NCBI GenBank assembly: GCA_902780135.1
Contig: CACZEK010000008.1
Span: 1 to 64,000, forward strand
Reading direction: 5' to 3'
Source of the DNA: an uncultured bacterium
GTDB taxonomy: Bacteria; Verrucomicrobiota; Lentisphaeria; Victivallales; UBA1829
DNA: 64,000 nucleotides
Shown here: one piece after another, positions 60,238-64,000 of the stretch
Layout: each line of letters begins with the position of its first letter
Position numbering within the stretch: position 1 is the first letter of the stretch
Notes under the pieces: generated by a model
Databases searched by the model: none
What the model saw: the letters and a program-made list of their open reading frames with translations, nothing else
What the model was told of the DNA's origin: nothing
Program-made: the position numbers and the translations under genes

Positions 60238-62088
60238 ATGAACCAGGAACAGCCCATCAAATCGCCCGAACAGCTCGCGTCCGAACTCGCGCCGAACGCG
60301 GACATCGTGGAGCACATCACCCGGAACCGCGCGGAACTGCGGCGCATCTTCGACCGGACGGACAAGCGTCTGGCGGTCATCGCCGGGCCGTGCTCGATCC
60401 ACAACGTGCCCGCCGCGCTGGAATACGCGGAGAAGCTCGCGAAACTCTCGGAACGCGTCTCCGACGAGGTCAAGATCGTGATGCGGTGCTATTTCGAGAA
60501 GCCGCGGACCACGCTCGGCTGGAAGGGGCTGGTGTACGACCCGGACCTGGACGGCGGCAGCGACATCGCGCGCGGGCTGGAGCTCGCCCGCAGGCTCCTG
60601 CTGGACGTGTCGGCGTACGGGCTCGGCACCGCGACCGAACTGCTCGACCCGGCGATCGCGAACTACCTCGCCGAGCTCGTTTCGTGGGCGGGGATCGGCG
60701 CGCGCACGACGGAATCCCAGACGCACCGCCAGCTCGCCAGCTCGCTCGACATGCCCGTCGGGTTCAAGAACAGCACCGACGGCAACCTGCAGATCGCCGT
60801 GGACGCGATCTGCGCCGCCCGCGCGCCGCACAGCTACATCGGGATCATGCACGACGGCCGCAGCGGAATCATCCGGAGCGAGGGCAATCCGTACTGCCAC
60901 CTGGTCCTGCGCGGGGGCATCTCCGGCGAAAACTATTACGCCGCGTGCATCGACGCCGCGCTCCGCAAGCTCGAAAACGCGGGCATCCCGCGCACGGTCG
61001 TCATCGACTGCAGCCACGGGAATTCGCGGCGCGACCCCGCCCGCCAGCACATCGTCTTCGAGGACGTCCTGACGCAGAAGCTCGCCGGAAACGACGGCAT
61101 CGCGGGCATGATGCTCGAAAGCTGCCTGCTGCCCGGCAAACAGAACCTGATGCCCGGCGTCGCGCCCGATCCGCGCGTGTCCGTCACGGACGCCTGCATC
61201 GGGTTCGAGGAGACCGAGCGCCTGATCCTGAACGCGGCGGAGCGCCTGCGCCACGGCACGCCGCACTCCGTGACCGCCGCCAAGCCGCGCGTGGCGTACC
61301 TCGGGCCCGCCGGGACGTTCACGCACGAGGCAGCGCGGAAGGTCTTCGCCGAGACCGCGGAATACCGTCCGTGCTCCGGCATCCAGAACGTGTTCGCGGC
61401 GGTCGAGACCGGCGAGTGCGAGTACGGCTGCGTCCCGGTGGAAAACACCACGGAGGGCGTCGTGATCGGCACGCTGGACGTGCTGGCGGGGACCACGCTG
61501 AAGATCTACGCGGAGACGTCCATGAACATCCACCACTGCCTCATGGCGTCCGTGCCGAAGGAGAAGATCGGCGTCATCTACAGCCACGTCCAGTCGCTCG
61601 GACAATGCCGGAAATACCTCGAACGCAATTTCCCGGACGTCGAGACCGTGGGCGTCGGCTCCAACGCGCGCGCCGCCGAGTTCGCCGCGCTCAGCCCGAA
61701 CGCCGCCGTGATCGGCGGGGAGAGCATCGCCGCGCAGTACCACCTGAACATCCTCGACCGTTCCATCCAGGACACGCCGGACAACCGCACGCGGTTCCTG
61801 ATCCTGTCCCGCGCGGAAAACACGCTCATGCCGCACGCGAAATGCTGCATCTGCTTCACCGCGCGCGAACGCTTCGGCGCGCTGCACGACTGCCTGGAGC
61901 CGTTCAAAAACGCCGGCGTCACGCTCACCATGATCGAAAGCCGTCCCTCCGGGTCCGGCTGCTGGCACTACCGGTTCTTCGTCGACATCGAAGGCGCCGC
62001 CAACGCTCCGCGCGTGTCCGCCGCGCTCGCCGGGCTGAAGCCGCGCACGGAAGAGCTGAAGCTCCTCGGCAGCTACCCGGTGCTGTGA
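60238..62088 (+). CDS. Fused DAHP synthase :: prephenate dehydratase
   Basis: A 616-residue bifunctional enzyme. Residues 1-345 are a type I-alpha DAHP synthase (AroG/F/H): VIAGPCSIHN, MRCYFEKPRTTLGWKGL, IGARTTESQTHRQLASSL, GFKNSTDGN, LRGGISG, IDCSHGNS and ESCLLPGKQ. Residues 351-616 are prephenate dehydratase: VAYLGPAGTFTHEAA, VPVENTTEGVV, DNRTRFLILSR, and an ACT domain with FGALHDCLEPF and ESRPS, the Phe-binding motif. It thus joins the first step of aromatic synthesis with a Phe-specific late step, under one Phe-sensing leader. No chorismate mutase domain is present. Start 60238 has AAAGGA. Confidence 0.93.
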   Translation: MNQEQPIKSPEQLASELAPNADIVEHITRNRAELRRIFDRTDKRLAVIAGPCSIHNVPAALEYAEKLAKLSERVSDEVKIVMRCYFEKPRTTLGWKGLVYDPDLDGGSDIARGLELARRLLLDVSAYGLGTATELLDPAIANYLAELVSWAGIGARTTESQTHRQLASSLDMPVGFKNSTDGNLQIAVDAICAARAPHSYIGIMHDGRSGIIRSEGNPYCHLVLRGGISGENYYAACIDAALRKLENAGIPRTVVIDCSHGNSRRDPARQHIVFEDVLTQKLAGNDGIAGMMLESCLLPGKQNLMPGVAPDPRVSVTDACIGFEETERLILNAAERLRHGTPHSVTAAKPRVAYLGPAGTFTHEAARKVFAETAEYRPCSGIQNVFAAVETGECEYGCVPVENTTEGVVIGTLDVLAGTTLKIYAETSMNIHHCLMASVPKEKIGVIYSHVQSLGQCRKYLERNFPDVETVGVGSNARAAEFAALSPNAAVIGGESIAAQYHLNILDRSIQDTPDNRTRFLILSRAENTLMPHAKCCICFTARERFGALHDCLEPFKNAGVTLTMIESRPSGSGCWHYRFFVDIEGAANAPRVSAALAGLKPRTEELKLLGSYPVL

Positions 62089-62198
62089 CGCTCCCCGGAT
62101 CCGTCCGTTTGCCCGGCCTGCCGCGCTCGCGGATACGTTATTAACTCTGCCGGACGAAGACCGGGGTCCTGAACCGGCAATAATTCAGAGGATTGTTC

Positions 62199-62227
62199 TT
62201 GACATTATTTTACAGTCAGCATATATT
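62199..62227 (+). promoter_or_regulatory. Consensus sigma-70-type promoter of the GH27 gene
   Basis: TTGACA (62199-62204), 17 bp, TATATT (62222-62227), the best match in the window. Confidence 0.8.
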
Positions 62228-62302
62228 ATAGAAAAAACCGGGCGCGGCGCCTCAGAAGCCGTGCCCGCGACGAGTCAGACAACCTCACATGAAGGAGTTT
62301 TC

Positions 62303-64000
62303 ATGAAAGCAACACTCAAAACTCTGTCCATCGCATGCGGACTGGCCGCGGCCGCTTTCGCAAGCTGCATTGCGGCGGAGCGGAACACTGCGTCCGCATC
62401 GTCCGATTTCCACGACTGGGCGCCGACCCCGCCGATGGGCTGGAACAGCTTCGACTGTTTCGGGCTCAGCCTGACCGAAGCCCAGGCGAAGGAACAGGCG
62501 GAAGCCATGATCAAACTGCTGAAACCCTACGGATGGGATGTCTTTGTCATTGACCACCAGTGGTACAACGACAACCAGAAGGGATTCCAGAGCGATGCCC
62601 GCCACCAGTTCTCCATGGACGAATACGGGCGGTTCATCCCCGGACCGGAACGTTTCCCGTCCTCGAAGGACGGCAAGGGCCTGAAGCCGCTCGCCGACTA
62701 CATGCACGAACGCGGCCTGAAGATCGGCGTGCACCTGATGCGCGGCATCCCGCGCCAGGCGGTCCGCGAGAACACCAAGGTGAAGGGCACGGACTACCAT
62801 GCGCAGGACATCGTGAACATGCGCAGCACGTGCCCGTGGAACCAGGACATGTACGGCGTGGACATGAGCAAGCCAGGCGCGCAGGAATACTACGACTCCC
62901 TCTTCGAGCAGTTCGCGGAGTGGGGGCTTGACTTCATCAAGATCGACGACCTCTCCCGTCCGTACGCCACCGCCGAGATCGAGGCGATCCGCAAGGCGAT
63001 CGACAAGTGCGGCCGCCCGATCATCCTCAGCCTTTCCCCCGGCGACACGCCGATCCAGAACGGCGAACACGCCGACCGCCACGCCAACATGTGGCGCGTC
63101 TCCGACGACTTCTGGGACCGCTGGTCTCCTCTGTACGGGATGTTCGGCCGCCTGCACCGCTGGGAACCCTACCGCATCAAGGGCTCCTGGCCGGACGCCG
63201 ACATGCTCCCGTTCGGCATCATCCAGTTCAACCGCAAGACCAATTTCACGCAGGAAGAGCAGCGCCTCTGCTTCACGCTGTGGTCGATCGCGCGGTCCCC
63301 GCTCATCCTCGGCGCGGACATGACCAAGCTCGACGACTGGACGCTGAAGCTCCTCACCAATAAGGAAGTCATCGCGGTCAACCAGGACAGCGAGAACAAC
63401 CGCCAGCTCTCGCAGAAGGGCGACCTCTTCGTATGGACGGCGGACGTCCCCGGCAGCAGGGACAAATACGTCGCGCTGTTCAACGCTTCCACGCCCGGTA
63501 CGCACAACATCGATTACCAGAAAGCAAAGTATCACAGCATCAAGGTCGGCGGCTCCGGCGTACGGGAGGCGGAGATCAAGGCGGACATCGGCGGCTCCAA
63601 GTCCTTCGCCCTCGCGGTCACTGACGGCGGCGACGGCATCAACTTCGACCATGCCGCCTGGCTGGAACCGGTCCTCTCCGGTCCCGCGGGAACCAAAAAG
63701 CTCACCGAACTCCGCTGGAAGAGCGCGACTCAGGGCTGGGGCAACACGCGCGTCGGGCAGACCTCCGACGGACGCCAGATCGACGGCATCGGCACGCACG
63801 CCGCCTCGGTCATCATCTACGACACTCCGGAAGGCTATGATACCCTCACCGCGCGCGGCGTCCTCGCCGACGGCATGGAGCGTCAGGGCGGCACGATCGA
63901 ATTCCTCGTCCTGACCGACGAGGCGTTCGATGTGGAAGTGAAGGATACGGCGGAAGTCTCCGTGGACTTCGCCGAGCTCGGCATCGGCAAGCGCGCCCGC
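62303..64000 (+). CDS. Secreted GH27 alpha-galactosidase-like enzyme (3' end beyond window)
   Basis: 566 residues are visible. A signal peptide spans about 1-25 (SIACGLAAAAFASCIAA), possibly a lipoprotein (Cys22). The GH27 barrel shows PPMGWNSFDCFG, YDVF-like WDVFVIDHQWY, GLKIGVHLMRGIPRQAV, the nucleophile Asp in FIKIDDLS near 213 and the acid/base Asp in WRVSDDFWDRW near 264, then SPLILGADM. After about residue 400 a second beta domain follows. The segment LRWKSATQGWGNTRVGQTSDGRQIDGIGTHA looks like an NPCBM carbohydrate-binding module. It should release galactose (or arabinopyranose) from plant or host glycans. GGAG site at 62294-62297. Confidence 0.9.
   Translation, partial: MKATLKTLSIACGLAAAAFASCIAAERNTASASSDFHDWAPTPPMGWNSFDCFGLSLTEAQAKEQAEAMIKLLKPYGWDVFVIDHQWYNDNQKGFQSDARHQFSMDEYGRFIPGPERFPSSKDGKGLKPLADYMHERGLKIGVHLMRGIPRQAVRENTKVKGTDYHAQDIVNMRSTCPWNQDMYGVDMSKPGAQEYYDSLFEQFAEWGLDFIKIDDLSRPYATAEIEAIRKAIDKCGRPIILSLSPGDTPIQNGEHADRHANMWRVSDDFWDRWSPLYGMFGRLHRWEPYRIKGSWPDADMLPFGIIQFNRKTNFTQEEQRLCFTLWSIARSPLILGADMTKLDDWTLKLLTNKEVIAVNQDSENNRQLSQKGDLFVWTADVPGSRDKYVALFNASTPGTHNIDYQKAKYHSIKVGGSGVREAEIKADIGGSKSFALAVTDGGDGINFDHAAWLEPVLSGPAGTKKLTELRWKSATQGWGNTRVGQTSDGRQIDGIGTHAASVIIYDTPEGYDTLTARGVLADGMERQGGTIEFLVLTDEAFDVEVKDTAEVSVDFAELGIGKRAR

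Overview
The window is a 64 kb, GC-rich stretch of a Gram-negative bacterial chromosome. Secreted glycoside hydrolases, lipid-linked sugar genes, ornithine-lipid-type acyltransferases and the mix of protein families suggest a member of the PVC group, possibly Lentisphaerota/Victivallales. This is an inference from gene content, because no rRNA gene is present. Housekeeping promoters share a clear form, TTGA(A/C)(A/T), 16-17 bp, then TATATT or a near variant. Three tRNA genes are present. No CRISPR array, insertion sequence or prophage was seen.

Left part (1-17877): a truncated Gly/Ala-rich secreted protein; tRNA-Leu; a HAD phosphatase coupled to a periplasmic 5'-nucleotidase. A leftward nucleotide-sugar block follows. 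It has one set for UDP-N-acetylgalactosaminuronate (WbpP- and TviB/WbpO-type enzymes) and one for UDP-glucuronate/galacturonate: a UDP-glucose dehydrogenase that resembles the animal enzyme, a GHMP kinase that resembles plant glucuronokinase, and a UDP-glucuronate 4-epimerase. After tRNA-Lys come MntP with a Cys-rich insertion, a radical SAM protein, an ornithine-lipid-like acyltransferase pair with a membrane protein, a tRNA with anticodon CAU, and a 2,4-dienoyl-CoA reductase-like flavoenzyme.

Middle (18083-31962): a five-gene rightward operon that looks like a complete pathway branch for a 2,6-dideoxy-type sugar. It encodes a 2,3-dehydratase, a 3-ketoreductase, an SDR reductase, a polyprenyl-phosphate sugar transferase and a GT-C membrane transferase. 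Then come a Y-family polymerase with a convergent YolD-like gene, a ZIP metal transporter, a hydrolase, an AGCS symporter, a patatin-like protein and a frameshifted glycosyltransferase.

Right part (32065-62088) is amino-acid and nitrogen metabolism. The trp operon (trpE-G-D-C-(F::B)-A) has a leader peptide ending WWRWW and a full attenuator. At 60 kb a DAHP synthase::prephenate dehydratase fusion sits behind a Phe-rich leader that is clearly paralogous to the trp leader (same promoter, same peptide start, same distal terminator). Between them lie a GH43 enzyme, PII/Amt, a NifA-like activator, gltBD and a glutamine-using operon (PurF-like, carA, pyrG, carB). GlnK-amt, gltBD and the PurF-like operon each carry a perfect GG-N10-GC sigma-54 promoter. 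gltB and the PurF-like operon diverge around two TTACA-N5-TGTAA palindromes. The window ends in a GH27 alpha-galactosidase-like gene.
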